DNA of 64,000 nucleotides, from contig NZ_CAINTR010000170.1 in the NCBI RefSeq assembly GCF_903853455.1, positions 1-64,000 of the forward strand, in the 5' to 3' direction. Shown piece by piece: positions 8,148-17,023 of this stretch. The translations under genes and the position numbers were made by a program. Each line of letters opens with the position of its first letter. Positions within the stretch are counted from its first letter, which is position 1. The stretch comes from an uncultured Magnetospirillum sp. (GTDB lineage: Bacteria > Pseudomonadota > Alphaproteobacteria > Rhodospirillales > Magnetospirillaceae). Under the pieces are notes generated by a model. That model saw nothing but the letters and a program-made list of their open reading frames with translations, was not told the DNA's origin and made no database searches.

Positions 8148-10352
8148 CTACTCTCTTAAGCTCGCCTGTCCTCGGGCATGAGCGGTGGGCAATTGGCCGG
8201 CCAATTTCAGCGCGTCGTCGAGGCGTCCCTCGCGCAGGGCCACCTGGATGGCCTGGCACCGCTGATGGACGCCGAGCAGTCCCATTTGTCCCGAGCAGCT
8301 GCTGAGGCTGTGGGAGGCTTCCACCAGGGCCTTGCCGTCGCGCATGGTGGCCGCCCGGGCGATGTCGGCCAGCAGGGTCCGTGAGACGATCCGGTATTCC
8401 TGGATCATCTCGCCCACACCGGCGTCCCCCATCTGACCGCGCAGCGCCGTCAGGACCGTGCCGTCGAAATCGGCGGCCTCGCGCCGGCCCATCTGGCGCT
8501 CGATGACCTCGGTCAGCTGTTCGGGGGTGAAGGGCTTGGGGACGAAGTCGTTCATGCCGGCGGCGAGGCATTCCTGCAGCTCCTCCTGGGTCGCCGCCGC
8601 AGTCAGGGCCACCACCGGCAGGTTGCAGGCCGGCGGCGGCATGGCCCGGATGGCCCGGACGGACTGCACGCCGTCCATCACCGGCATGTGCCGGTCCATG
8701 AGGACAAGGTCGATGGCATGGGACTGGATCATCTCCAGCGCCTGGGCGCCGTTCTCGGCCATCACCACGGTGTGGCCCTGGCGGGTCAGGAAGCCGGAGG
8801 CCACCCGCCGGTTGACCGGGTTGTCCTCGACCACCAGCACCGTGAACCCCGCCGGCGCCACCTGGGGGGCGGCGCTCTCTCCGGTCTGGGCGCCGTTTTG
8901 CCGGTCCCGCCGTTCCGCCGCCGGAACGGTGAAGTCGTCGAGGGCCTCCGCCAGGGCGCCTTCCCGCACCGGCTCCGGCAGCATCACGATCCCCTCGCTG
9001 CCGTCGGCGGGGGGCAAGGTTCCCATGGGAGACAGGATGATGGCGGGCAGGCCGCGCGCCAGGGCCAGGTCGCGCAGCCCGGAATGGGCCTGCCGGCCGC
9101 CGATGATCAGGATGTCTCCCGGCCGCTGGAGCCCTGCGATGGTTTCGGCCGTGGCCTTCACCGCCTCGACGCCCCAGCCGCTCAGGATCGCCGCCAGGGC
9201 GCGACGGACGGACTCCTCGGATTCCACCAGCAACACCCGCGCCGGCGGATGGGAGGGCCGGAGTCGGGAACCGGCTTCAAGCGCCGGAACCAGCGGCACG
9301 CGGAACCAGAACACGCTGCCCCGGCCCGGAACGCTGGTCACGCCGATTTCGCCGCCCATCAGTTCGACCAGTTGCCGGCTGATGGACAATCCCAGGCCGG
9401 TTCCGCCGAACTTGCGCGACACCCAGGCCGCCGCCTGGACATAGCGGTTGAACAGACGCTCCTGCGCCTCCTCGGCAATGCCGATTCCGGTGTCGGCGAC
9501 GGCGAAGTGCAGGCTTTCGTCGCCGGTGGTCTTGTCCCGGATCCGCTCCACCCTCAGGGTGATGCTGCCCTTCTCGGTGAATTTGATGGCGTTGCCGATC
9601 AGGTTGAGCAGCACCTGGCGCAGGCGCGAGGGATCGCCCCGGACAACGGCCGGCACGTCCGGGGCGACGGCATGGGCCACCGCCAGGCCGCGCTCGGTCG
9701 CGCGCATGCTCATCAAGGCGAAGCTTTCCTCCACCAACTCGACGACCTTGACGTCCAACTGCTCGATCTGCAGCTTGCCGGCCTCGATCTTGGACAGGTC
9801 GAGAAGCTCGTCGAGGATGTTGAGCAGCAGCCGGCCCGAGGACAGAACGGTGTTGGCGATGTCGCGCTGCTCGTGGGTCAGCGGGGTGTCGAGCAGCAGC
9901 TGCGTCATTCCCAGCAGGCCGTTCATGGGCGTGCGCACTTCGTGCGAGACGACCGCGACGAATTCCGTCTTGGCCCGCGCCAGGCTTTCCGCCTGTTCCT
10001 TGGCCAGGCGGATGCGTTCGTTTTCCAGCCGGAGTTGCTCGTTGGCAAGCTCCGCCTCGATGTCGATTTCGTCGCTGTGTTCCGTGATGGTGTGGACCAG
10101 CAGTTCGAGGTCGGTCTTCTGCTCGCTGAGGGCGACCAGAAGGCGCTGCAACTTGACCTCGGCCCTGATGCGCTCGGCGATCTCGGCGCGCATCTGGTCG
10201 TTGGCCAGCGCCAGTTCCGCCTCGATGGCGTCTCCGTGCTCGATGGCCGCCTGAAGTTCGATCTCCAGGTCGGAGCGTTCCAGCTCGTTTTTGCCGAGGG
10301 CCGCGCGGAGAGACGCAAGCTCATCCCGCAGCACCAGTTCCTGTCCACCCAT
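8148..10352 (-). CDS. Soluble hybrid histidine kinase (HisKA-HATPase-REC-REC-HPt)
   Basis: About 734 residues and no membrane segment. Order: an N-terminal coiled coil (1-125); HisKA with VVSHEVRTPMNGLLGM; HATPase with LLNLIGNAIKF, DTGIGIAEE and GGTGLGLSIS; a degenerate receiver that lacks the phospho-acceptor Asp signature; a good receiver (VLVVEDNPVNR, LVLMDRHMPVMDG, ALTAA, PKPF); and a C-terminal HPt domain with ASHSLSSCSGQMG. This is a full internal phosphorelay. ATG at 10352 follows AAGGGGGCGGGG; GTG at 10370 is possible. The input is probably cytoplasmic or comes through a partner. Its output regulator is not encoded next to it. Confidence 0.9.
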   Translation of the reverse strand: MGGQELVLRDELASLRAALGKNELERSDLEIELQAAIEHGDAIEAELALANDQMRAEIAERIRAEVKLQRLLVALSEQKTDLELLVHTITEHSDEIDIEAELANEQLRLENERIRLAKEQAESLARAKTEFVAVVSHEVRTPMNGLLGMTQLLLDTPLTHEQRDIANTVLSSGRLLLNILDELLDLSKIEAGKLQIEQLDVKVVELVEESFALMSMRATERGLAVAHAVAPDVPAVVRGDPSRLRQVLLNLIGNAIKFTEKGSITLRVERIRDKTTGDESLHFAVADTGIGIAEEAQERLFNRYVQAAAWVSRKFGGTGLGLSISRQLVELMGGEIGVTSVPGRGSVFWFRVPLVPALEAGSRLRPSHPPARVLLVESEESVRRALAAILSGWGVEAVKATAETIAGLQRPGDILIIGGRQAHSGLRDLALARGLPAIILSPMGTLPPADGSEGIVMLPEPVREGALAEALDDFTVPAAERRDRQNGAQTGESAAPQVAPAGFTVLVVEDNPVNRRVASGFLTRQGHTVVMAENGAQALEMIQSHAIDLVLMDRHMPVMDGVQSVRAIRAMPPPACNLPVVALTAAATQEELQECLAAGMNDFVPKPFTPEQLTEVIERQMGRREAADFDGTVLTALRGQMGDAGVGEMIQEYRIVSRTLLADIARAATMRDGKALVEASHSLSSCSGQMGLLGVHQRCQAIQVALREGRLDDALKLAGQLPTAHARGQASLRE

Positions 10353-10646
10353 CCCCGCCCCCTTCGTCACGAGCCCCCCCCATTTTCCTGGGATTTGCGG
10401 TTTCGACCTCCCGCCAGGATCATCGGCACCTCATAATGGCAGTGATGGCAGAAAACGGAGCTAATGATCAAGAAGGTCGTGTGGCAATCGCCTCTCCGGC
10501 GGCCAGAATGTTTCCAGGGTAGGCGAGGCGCCCCCCCCCTTGTCAGCCGGGCCTCGTTTAACAATATCTCGCAAGTTGTATTCTTTCCGTCGGGCAAATT
10601 ATGAGACGATCAGCGCCCGGTCATCGGGTGCAAGCGGGAGGACGGG

Positions 10647-11096
10647 ATGACGACTCTGAGCGTTAACGGCAAAACGTATAAGGTCGATGTGGATCCTCAA
10701 ACGCCCTTGCTCTGGGTGTTGCGCGACACGCTCGGGCTGACCGGCACCAAGTATGGCTGCGGCATCGGCCAATGCGGCTCCTGCACCGTCCATGTGGATG
10801 GCGAGGCGATGCGCTCCTGCGTGGTGCAGGTCGGGGCCGTCGCCGGCCGTCACGTCACCACCATCGAGGCCCTGGCCAAGGGGCACGTCCTGCACCGGGT
10901 GCAGCAGGCCTGGATCGACCACGACGTGCCGCAATGCGGCTATTGCCAGAGCGGCATGATCATGGCGGTGGTGGCCCTGCTCAAGGAAAAGCCGCAGCCG
11001 ACCGACGCCGACATCGACGATGCCATCACCAATATCTGCCGCTGCGGGACGTTCCAGCAGGTCCGGGCGGCGATTCACGCCGCCGCCAAGGCGTGA
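10647..11096 (+). CDS. [2Fe-2S] small subunit of a xanthine-dehydrogenase-family molybdenum hydroxylase
   Basis: A 149-residue ferredoxin-type subunit with both cluster motifs of the family: [22 protein letters not shown] (about residues 36-59), and CGYCQSG followed by NICRCGT near residues 100-135. It passes electrons from the molybdenum subunit to an acceptor. The large subunit follows 13 bases later, so the two form one operon. Homologues are annotated as isoquinoline 1-oxidoreductase alpha or aldehyde oxidoreductase small subunit. The true substrate cannot be told from the sequence. Upstream, 10353-10646 holds AT-rich patches near 10556-10600 that probably include the promoter. Confidence 0.9.
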   Translation: MTTLSVNGKTYKVDVDPQTPLLWVLRDTLGLTGTKYGCGIGQCGSCTVHVDGEAMRSCVVQVGAVAGRHVTTIEALAKGHVLHRVQQAWIDHDVPQCGYCQSGMIMAVVALLKEKPQPTDADIDDAITNICRCGTFQQVRAAIHAAAKA

Positions 11097-11109
11097 GGAG
11101 AGGCGAATC

Positions 11110-13293
11110 ATGACCGTCAAAGCCCGAACTGCCGCTTCCGCTCTCAGCCGGCGGGCCTTCCTGGTGGAAACCACCGCCGTGGTCGGCGGGCTCTCGCTCG
11201 GCTTCAACATTCCCTTCCTCGGCGCCGCCCAGGCCGCCGACGGCGCCGCCGCCGAAATCAACGCCTGGGTGGTGATCCGTCCCGACGACACCGTGGTGAT
11301 CCGCATCGCCCGGTCCGAGATGGGGCAGGGCACCCTGACCGGCCTCGCCCAACTGGTCGCCGAGGAGCTTCAGTGCGACTGGTCGAAGGTGACCACCGAA
11401 TTTCCCACTCCGGGCCAGAGTCTGGCTCGCCAGCGGGCCTGGGGCAACTTCTCCACCGGCGGCAGCCGGGGCATCCGCGAGTCCCATAAATATGTCCGCG
11501 AGGGCGGGGCCGCCGCCCGCGAGATGCTGATCCAGGCCGCCGCCACCGCCTGGAAGGTGCCGGCCGCCGAATGCGCCGCCGCCAACAGCGTCATCACCCA
11601 CCAGCCGTCCGGGCGCAAGACCAGCTATGGCAAGGTGGCGGCCAAGGCGGCCAAGCTCGCCCCGCCGGCGACGGTGACGCTGAAGGATCCCAAGGACTGG
11701 ACCATCGCCGGCAAGGGGCTGAAGCGCCTCGACACGGCGCCCAAGGTCACCGGGGAACAGGTCTACGGCATCGATCTCAAGCTGCCCGGAATGCTGGTGG
11801 CGGTGATCCGCGACTGCCCGGTCAATGGCGGCGTGGTCAAGAGCTTCGACGCCGCCAAGGTGGCCGGCATGCCGGGGGTCAAGCGGGTGGTCGCGGTGGA
11901 CCAGTCTGGGGTGGCGGTGGTGGCCGACACCTTCTGGAACGCCAAGACCGCCGTCGAGGCGCTGCCCGTCGAATGGGATCCGGGCGAGGGCGCGACGGTG
12001 TCCAGCGCCAGTATCGCCGCCCTGCTGAAGGAAGGCCTCGACGCCGACAAGGCCTATGTCGGCAACAAGGCCGGCGACGCCGCGGCCGCCATCGCCGGGG
12101 CGGCGAAAAAGGTGGAGGCGGTGTTCAGCTATCCCTTCCTCAATCACGCCACCATGGAGCCCATGAACGCCACCGCGCTCTATACGCCGGAGCGGTGCGA
12201 GGTCTGGGCTCCGACCCAGAACGGCGAGGCGGCGCTGGCCGCCACGGCGGACGCGGCGGAACTTCCCGTGGCGCGGTGCGACGTCCACAAGATGATCCTG
12301 GGCGGCGGCTTCGGGCGGCGGGGGCGGACCGACTATGTCCGTCAGGCCGTCCTCATCGCCAAGCAGATGCCGGGAACCCCGATCAAGCTGATCTGGACGC
12401 GGGAAGAGGACATGACCCATTGCGGCTTCCATCCCATCAGCCAATGCAAATTGACCGGGGGGCTGGACGCGGCGGGCAATCTGGTCGGGCTCCATATGCG
12501 CCTGTCCGGCCAGTCGATCCTGGCCTCGCTGATGCCGCAGAACCTTCAGAACGGCATGGACCCGGTCACCTTCCAGGGCCTTAACCCGGGCGGCGCCGAA
12601 TCGGCGTTCGGCTACGACGTTCCGAATCTGCTGATCGACCACGCCATGCGCAACACCCATCTGACGGCGGGGTTCTGGCGCGGGGTCAACACCAACCACA
12701 ACGCCATCTATGTGGAATGCTTCATGGACGAACTGGCCCATGCGGCCGGCGTGGATCCGCTGGAGTTCCGCCGCAAGCTGCTGAAGCCGAAGCATCGGGC
12801 GGTGCTCGACGCCGTGGCCGAGCGCGCCCACTGGGGCAATCCGCCGCCCGGCCGCCATCAGGGTCTGGCCCAGATCATGGGCTTCGGCTCCTATGTGGCG
12901 GCCTGCGCCGAAGTCTCGGTGAGCCCCGAGGGCAAGCTCACCATCCACAAGATCGTCGCCGCCACCAATCCCGGCGTGGTGGTCAATCCGGCCCAGATCG
13001 AACGTCAGGTCGCCGGCTCCTTCGTCTATGGCCTGTCGGCTTTGCTCTACGGCGAGATCACGGTGAAGGACGGCGCCGTCGAGCAGACCAATTTCGACAC
13101 CTACAATTCCCTGCGCATGGCGGAGATGCCCGAGGTCGAGGCGCTGATCGTGCCCACCGGCGATTTCTGGGGCGGCGTCGGCGAGCCGACCATCGCGGTG
13201 GCGGCGCCGGCGGTCCTGAACGCCATCTTCCAGGCCACCGGCAAGCGCATCCGCTCGGTGCCGTTGATGCATCACGATCTCCGGCCGGCCTGA
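11110..13293 (+). CDS. Molybdopterin-binding large subunit of a periplasmic xanthine-dehydrogenase-family enzyme
   Basis: A 727-residue protein with a twin-arginine signal (SRRAFLVETTAVVGG, then cleavage near AAQA-AD), so it is exported folded with its cofactor. The body carries typical molybdenum-subunit motifs: SEMGQGTLTGLAQLVAEEL, GGGFGRRGRTDY, GFWRGVNTNHNA, and the C-terminal GVGEPTIAVAAPAVLNA with the likely active-site Glu. GAGGAGAGG precedes the ATG at 11110. It pairs with the [2Fe-2S] gene before it (IorAB-like architecture). It is followed directly by the fcc/sox genes, an unusual association that may supply a c-type cytochrome as electron acceptor. Confidence 0.9.
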   Translation: MTVKARTAASALSRRAFLVETTAVVGGLSLGFNIPFLGAAQAADGAAAEINAWVVIRPDDTVVIRIARSEMGQGTLTGLAQLVAEELQCDWSKVTTEFPTPGQSLARQRAWGNFSTGGSRGIRESHKYVREGGAAAREMLIQAAATAWKVPAAECAAANSVITHQPSGRKTSYGKVAAKAAKLAPPATVTLKDPKDWTIAGKGLKRLDTAPKVTGEQVYGIDLKLPGMLVAVIRDCPVNGGVVKSFDAAKVAGMPGVKRVVAVDQSGVAVVADTFWNAKTAVEALPVEWDPGEGATVSSASIAALLKEGLDADKAYVGNKAGDAAAAIAGAAKKVEAVFSYPFLNHATMEPMNATALYTPERCEVWAPTQNGEAALAATADAAELPVARCDVHKMILGGGFGRRGRTDYVRQAVLIAKQMPGTPIKLIWTREEDMTHCGFHPISQCKLTGGLDAAGNLVGLHMRLSGQSILASLMPQNLQNGMDPVTFQGLNPGGAESAFGYDVPNLLIDHAMRNTHLTAGFWRGVNTNHNAIYVECFMDELAHAAGVDPLEFRRKLLKPKHRAVLDAVAERAHWGNPPPGRHQGLAQIMGFGSYVAACAEVSVSPEGKLTIHKIVAATNPGVVVNPAQIERQVAGSFVYGLSALLYGEITVKDGAVEQTNFDTYNSLRMAEMPEVEALIVPTGDFWGGVGEPTIAVAAPAVLNAIFQATGKRIRSVPLMHHDLRPA

Positions 13294-13310
13294 TCGCGGA
13301 GAGAACCGCC

Positions 13311-13628
13311 ATGGAACCGGTGAAAGCAGCCCTGGCCGTCGTGGTTCTCCTGGTCCTCGCCGGGGGGGACGCGGCGGCATCCGGCCCGCCGCCGCCGCCG
13401 GGGGCCACCGCCTGTTCCGGCTGCCATGCCGCCACTGCCGGAATCGTTACCCCGGTGCCCCGGCTGGTCGGGCGCAAGCCGGCGGATCTGGTGGCGGCAC
13501 TTCAGGATTTCAAGGCCGGCCGCCGACCGGCGACGGTGATGGATCGCATCGCCAAGGGCTTTTCCGACGCGGAGATCGCGGCCATCGCCGTCTGGTATGG
13601 CGAGCAGCGGCCAGAGAGGAGGCGGTGA
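13311..13628 (+). CDS. Monohaem cytochrome c, sulfide dehydrogenase FccA-like
   Basis: A 105-residue protein with a Sec signal peptide and one haem motif, CSGCH (near residue 37). Near the C-terminus it has TVMDRIAKGFSDAEI, which supplies the distal Met and closely fits the cytochrome subunit of flavocytochrome c sulfide dehydrogenase. It ends at the first base of the next gene, the flavin subunit (TGATG overlap), which supports an FccAB-type pair. Because it also follows a molybdenum hydroxylase by 17 bases, it might serve that enzyme as acceptor too. Confidence 0.8.
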   Translation: MEPVKAALAVVVLLVLAGGDAAASGPPPPPGATACSGCHAATAGIVTPVPRLVGRKPADLVAALQDFKAGRRPATVMDRIAKGFSDAEIAAIAVWYGEQRPERRR

Positions 13629-14899
13629 TGGTGGATCGCCGCGAAATCCTCAAATTGGCCGGCGCCGCCGCCCTGGCCGCCGCCTTGCCGGCCCCGGCCC
13701 TTGCTCAGAGCAAAGGACGTGGGCAGGTGGTCGTCATCGGCGGCGGCTTCGCCGGGGCCAGTTGCGCCCGGGCGCTGAAGCGTTTCGATCCGCGTCTGGC
13801 GGTCACCCTGGTGGAGGCGGAGCGGGTCTTCACCGCCTGCCCGTTCAGCAACGGCGTCATCGTCGGGCTGCGGTCCATGGCCGATCAGCGCTTCGGCTAC
13901 CAAGGACTGGCCCAGGACGGCATCGCCCTGCGCTTCGCCGCCGCCACGGCGGTGGATCCCCAGGCCCGCCGGGTCACCCTCGCCGATGGCGGTATCCTGG
14001 GCTATGACCGGCTGGTGGTGGCGCCCGGCATCGACCTTCGCTGGGACGCCCTGCCCGGCTACACGGAAGAGGCCGCCCAGCGCATGCCCCATGCCTGGAA
14101 GGCCGGCGAGCAGACGCTGCTGCTGCAACGCCAGCTCGCCGCCATGGAGGATGGCGGCGTGGTGGTGATCGCCGCCCCGGCCAATCCTTTCCGCTGTCCG
14201 CCGGGGCCGTATGAGCGGGCCAGTCTGATCGCCTGGTACCTCAAGACCCATAAGCCGCGTTCGAAGCTGCTCATCCTCGATGCCAAGGACGCCTTTTCCA
14301 AGCAGCGGCTGTTCCAGGGCGCCTGGACGGAGCTTTACCCCGATCTGATCGAATGGGTGCCGCTGTCCCAGGGCGGCAAGGTCACCTCGGTGGACGCCGC
14401 CAGCCTGACCCTGGTCACCGACTTCGCCACCCACAAGGCCGCCGTCGCCAATGTCATTCCGCCGCAGCAGGCCGGCCGCGTCGCCCAACGGGCGGGGGTC
14501 GCCGATCGCAGCGGCTGGTGCCCGATCGAGCCGGTGAGCTTCCAATCGACGTTGCAGCCCGGCATCCATGTGATCGGCGATGCCGCCATCGCCGGCGCCA
14601 TGCCCAAATCGGCCTTTGCCGCCAATGCCCAGGCCAAGGCCTGCGCCGCCGCCATTGCCGGACTGCTGGCCGGCCGGCCGCTGGAGGAGCCCCGTCTGAT
14701 CAATACCTGCTACAGTCTGGTCGCCCCCGATTACGGCATCTCCATCGCCGGGGTCTACCACCCGGCCGGCGGCCAACTGATCGACGTGGAGGGGGCCGGC
14801 GGCATCAGCCCGCTGGAGGCGCCACGCTCGGTCCGCCAACAGGAGGCCCAATACGCCGATGGCTGGTTCAAGACCATCACCGCCGAAGTGTTCGGCTAG
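13628..14899 (+). CDS. fccB: Flavocytochrome c sulfide dehydrogenase flavin subunit
   Basis: About 423 residues with a twin-arginine-type leader (DRREILKLAG). It has a Rossmann FAD motif (VVVIGGGFAGASCARAL near residue 36), FTACPFSN near residue 73 with one redox Cys, and INTCYSLVAPDYGISI near the C-terminus, a signature of FccB/SoxF. It oxidises sulfide in the periplasm and passes electrons to the partner cytochrome. AGGAGG lies five bases before the ATG at 13628, which overlaps the stop of the cytochrome gene. Its 3' end overlaps soxX by 41 bases. SoxF is the alternative name because it sits inside a sox cluster. Confidence 0.9.
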   Translation: MVDRREILKLAGAAALAAALPAPALAQSKGRGQVVVIGGGFAGASCARALKRFDPRLAVTLVEAERVFTACPFSNGVIVGLRSMADQRFGYQGLAQDGIALRFAAATAVDPQARRVTLADGGILGYDRLVVAPGIDLRWDALPGYTEEAAQRMPHAWKAGEQTLLLQRQLAAMEDGGVVVIAAPANPFRCPPGPYERASLIAWYLKTHKPRSKLLILDAKDAFSKQRLFQGAWTELYPDLIEWVPLSQGGKVTSVDAASLTLVTDFATHKAAVANVIPPQQAGRVAQRAGVADRSGWCPIEPVSFQSTLQPGIHVIGDAAIAGAMPKSAFAANAQAKACAAAIAGLLAGRPLEEPRLINTCYSLVAPDYGISIAGVYHPAGGQLIDVEGAGGISPLEAPRSVRQQEAQYADGWFKTITAEVFG

Positions 14900-15329
14900 C
14901 GTCGCCGTCGTGGCCCTGGTCCTCGCCGCGGCGTTGCCCTGTCTGGCCGGGGAGGAGCCCCGTGACGCCATCCCGGACTCACTGACCGGTCGGTCTGGTG
15001 ATCCCCAGCGCGGTCGGGCCATCGTCCTGGACCGCCAGCACGGGCTGTGTCCGCTCTGCCATGGCGGTCTCGCCACTGGCCGCCTCGCCACTGGCCGCTC
15101 GCCGCAGGGCGATCTGGGGCCGGACCTGTCCGGGGTGGGGCGGCGCTGGACGGCGGGGCAGCTGCGTCTCAGGATCGTCGATCCCAGCCGGTTGGATCCC
15201 GGCACCATCATGCCGTCCTACGCCCGGACCGAGGGGCTGGCGCGGGTGGCGCCGGCCTTCTCCGGCCGGCCGATCCTGACGGCGGAGCAGATCGAGGATG
15301 TGGTGGCCTTTCTCACCACCTTGCAGTGA
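14859..15329 (+). CDS. soxX: Sulfur-oxidation cytochrome SoxX
   Basis: A 156-residue periplasmic cytochrome with an N-terminal signal (VAVVALVLAAALPCLAG), one haem site CPLCHGG, and the late Met ligand region GTIMPSYAR. The domain ends in the usual ILTAEQIEDVVAFLTTL. The ATG at 14859 lies inside the end of fccB and has AGGAGG 12 bases upstream; starting later would cut the signal peptide and has no ribosome site. SoxX pairs with SoxA to form the SoxXA haem enzyme that attaches thiosulfate to the SoxY cysteine. soxY follows after 19 bases. Confidence 0.9.
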   Translation: MAGSRPSPPKCSASVAVVALVLAAALPCLAGEEPRDAIPDSLTGRSGDPQRGRAIVLDRQHGLCPLCHGGLATGRLATGRSPQGDLGPDLSGVGRRWTAGQLRLRIVDPSRLDPGTIMPSYARTEGLARVAPAFSGRPILTAEQIEDVVAFLTTLQ

Positions 15330-15348
15330 CCGGAGTCCAAGACCGCCC

Positions 15349-15801
15349 ATGACCCAGGACCTGTCACGCCGCCGCTTTCTGATCGCCGGCATCGCCTCGG
15401 TGGCGATGGTGCGGCCGGCCGGGGCGACGCCCGAGGCCATGCGGGAGGCCATCCATAAGCTGGTCGGGACGGCGGTGGTGCGGCCGGGCCGGGTCAAGCT
15501 GGTGGTGCCGCCCCTGGTGGAGAACGGCAACACGGTGTCGGTGAGCGTCTCGGTCGACAGTCCGATGACGGCGGCGGACCACGTCACCGCCATCCATCTG
15601 TTCAACGAGAAGAACCCGCAGCCCTATGTGATCGGCGTGGCGCTGGGGCCACGGGCCGGCCGGGCGGCGCTGTCCACCCGCATCAAGCTGGCCGATACTC
15701 AGACGGTGATCGCCATCGCCCGCATGAGCGACGGCTCGCTGTGGAGCGACAGCGCCGACGTGATCGTCACCATCGCCGCCTGCGTCGAGGACGTGCACTG
15801 A
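15349..15801 (+). CDS. soxY: Sulfur-carrier subunit SoxY with a divergent C-terminus
   Basis: A 150-residue protein with a twin-arginine signal (SRRRFLIAGIASVAM). The body matches SoxY (VVPPLVENGNTVSVSVSVDSP, HLFNEKNPQPYV). SoxY normally ends in a flexible GGCG(G) tail whose Cys carries the sulfur substrate. Here the chain ends IAACVEDVH, with Cys145 six residues from the end and no glycines. The Cys is kept, but the swinging arm is altered. It overlaps soxZ by one base (TGATG), so SoxYZ are probably co-translated. The call is secure; the function of the altered tail is open. Confidence 0.88.
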   Translation: MTQDLSRRRFLIAGIASVAMVRPAGATPEAMREAIHKLVGTAVVRPGRVKLVVPPLVENGNTVSVSVSVDSPMTAADHVTAIHLFNEKNPQPYVIGVALGPRAGRAALSTRIKLADTQTVIAIARMSDGSLWSDSADVIVTIAACVEDVH

Positions 15802-16121
15802 TGGCCCGCGCCCTGATCAACGTGCCGCCGACCGCCAAGCCGGGCGCGATCATCGAGATCAAGACCCTGATCTCCCATCCCATGGAGAGCGGCTACCGGG
15901 TCGGGCTGAACGGCCAGATCATCCCGCGCGACATCATCACCACCTTCGTCTGCACCTATAATGGCGAGGAGATCTTCCGGGCCGAGCTGTCGCCGGCCAT
16001 CGCCGCCAATCCCTTCCTGTCCTTCTTCACGCGGGCCACCGTCAGCGGCACCATCGCCTTCCGCTGGACCGGCGACAACGGCTTCTCGGTCAGCGAATCG
16101 GCCGAGATCGTGGTGGAGTGA
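15801..16121 (+). CDS. soxZ: Sulfur-carrier partner SoxZ
   Basis: A 106-residue protein that begins MARALINVPPTAKPGAIIEI and contains IKTLISHPMESGYR, the most conserved stretch of SoxZ, followed by an immunoglobulin-like sheet. It has no signal peptide of its own and is exported as a complex with the Tat-dependent SoxY. The ATG overlaps the soxY stop. The 3' end overlaps the possible GTG start of soxA (GTGA). Confidence 0.93.
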   Translation: MARALINVPPTAKPGAIIEIKTLISHPMESGYRVGLNGQIIPRDIITTFVCTYNGEEIFRAELSPAIAANPFLSFFTRATVSGTIAFRWTGDNGFSVSESAEIVVE

Positions 16122-16129
16122 GCGCCGGG

Positions 16130-16897
16130 ATGTGCCGCCTCCTCGTCGCCGGTCTGTTGCTGTGGAGCCTCGCCGCCGCCGCCGAGATCCCCCTGGCGGA
16201 GCGCCGCTCGGGCGCGGCCATGATGGGGCCGGACTTGCGGGCCATGCAGGAGGATGACAGCGCCAATCCGGCCGGTCTGTGGCTGCTGGACGGCGCGGCG
16301 CTGTGGAGCCGGAGGCTGGGCGAGGCGGGCCAATCCTGCGCCGATTGTCACGGCGACGTCACCACCTCCATGGCGGGGGTGGCGGCCCGCTATCCGGTCG
16401 TCGATCTGGCCGGCGGCCCGCCCATGGATCTGGAGCAGCGCATCAATCTCTGCCGGACGACCCGACAGCAGGCGCCGGCCCTGGCGCTCGAGAGTCGGGA
16501 CCTGCTGGCGTTGACCGGTCTGGTGGCGCGCCAGTCGCGCGGCCTTGCCATCGCCATCGACGACGGGCCGGCGGCCCAGCCGTTCATCGCGGCCGGCCGG
16601 GCGCTGTTCCTGCGCCGCCAGGGCCAGCTCAACCTCTCCTGCGCCCAGTGCCACGACGACAATTGGGGCCGGCATCTAGGCGGCGCCGTCATTCCCCAGG
16701 GTCATCCCACCGGCTACCCGCTCTATCGCCTGGAATGGCAGGGCCTGGGCTCGTTGCAGCGCCGCCTGCGCAACTGCATGACGGGAATGCGGGCGGAACC
16801 CTACGCCTATGGCTCGGCCGAGGCGGTGCTGCTCGAACTCTATCTCCGGTGGCGGGCGCGGGGCATGCCGATGGATGCCCCGGCGGTGCGGCCATGA
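16130..16897 (+). CDS. soxA: Dihaem-type sulfur-oxidation cytochrome SoxA
   Basis: About 255 residues with a signal peptide (LLVAGLLLWSLAAAA) and two haem motifs: CADCHG in the N-terminal half and CAQCHDDNWG in the C-terminal half. RNCMTGMRAEPY supplies the Cys that forms the persulfide-type ligand in SoxXA. Both haems are present, so this is the dihaem form. ATG at 16130 with GGAG 11 bases upstream is preferred; a GTG at 16118 overlapping soxZ would add four residues. It is the last gene of the run; no soxB or soxCD follows. Confidence 0.9.
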   Translation: MCRLLVAGLLLWSLAAAAEIPLAERRSGAAMMGPDLRAMQEDDSANPAGLWLLDGAALWSRRLGEAGQSCADCHGDVTTSMAGVAARYPVVDLAGGPPMDLEQRINLCRTTRQQAPALALESRDLLALTGLVARQSRGLAIAIDDGPAAQPFIAAGRALFLRRQGQLNLSCAQCHDDNWGRHLGGAVIPQGHPTGYPLYRLEWQGLGSLQRRLRNCMTGMRAEPYAYGSAEAVLLELYLRWRARGMPMDAPAVRP

Positions 16898-17023
16898 GAT
16901 ACGGCTTTGACCCTAGACCATAGGTAATACGTAAAGACCCCTATGCACTCCGGGATGGCGTGCACACATGTGTAAAGCGCCGTTCGCACCTGCGGGAGCG
17001 CTACACCTTTGGGGAGTGTCGTC

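Noticed and set aside
10353-10646. Small genes in the gap before the molybdenum hydroxylase
   Set aside because: Short frames there have no ribosome sites and include homopolymer C and G runs.
11026-13380. Long open frame antisense to the molybdenum hydroxylase large subunit
   Set aside because: Long antisense frames are expected at this GC content. The translation is Gly/His/Arg-rich without motifs, while the plus strand has full family motifs.
16898-17023. soxB fragment after soxA
   Set aside because: The gap is only 126 bases and shows no SoxB-like coding; the next gene is a chemoreceptor.
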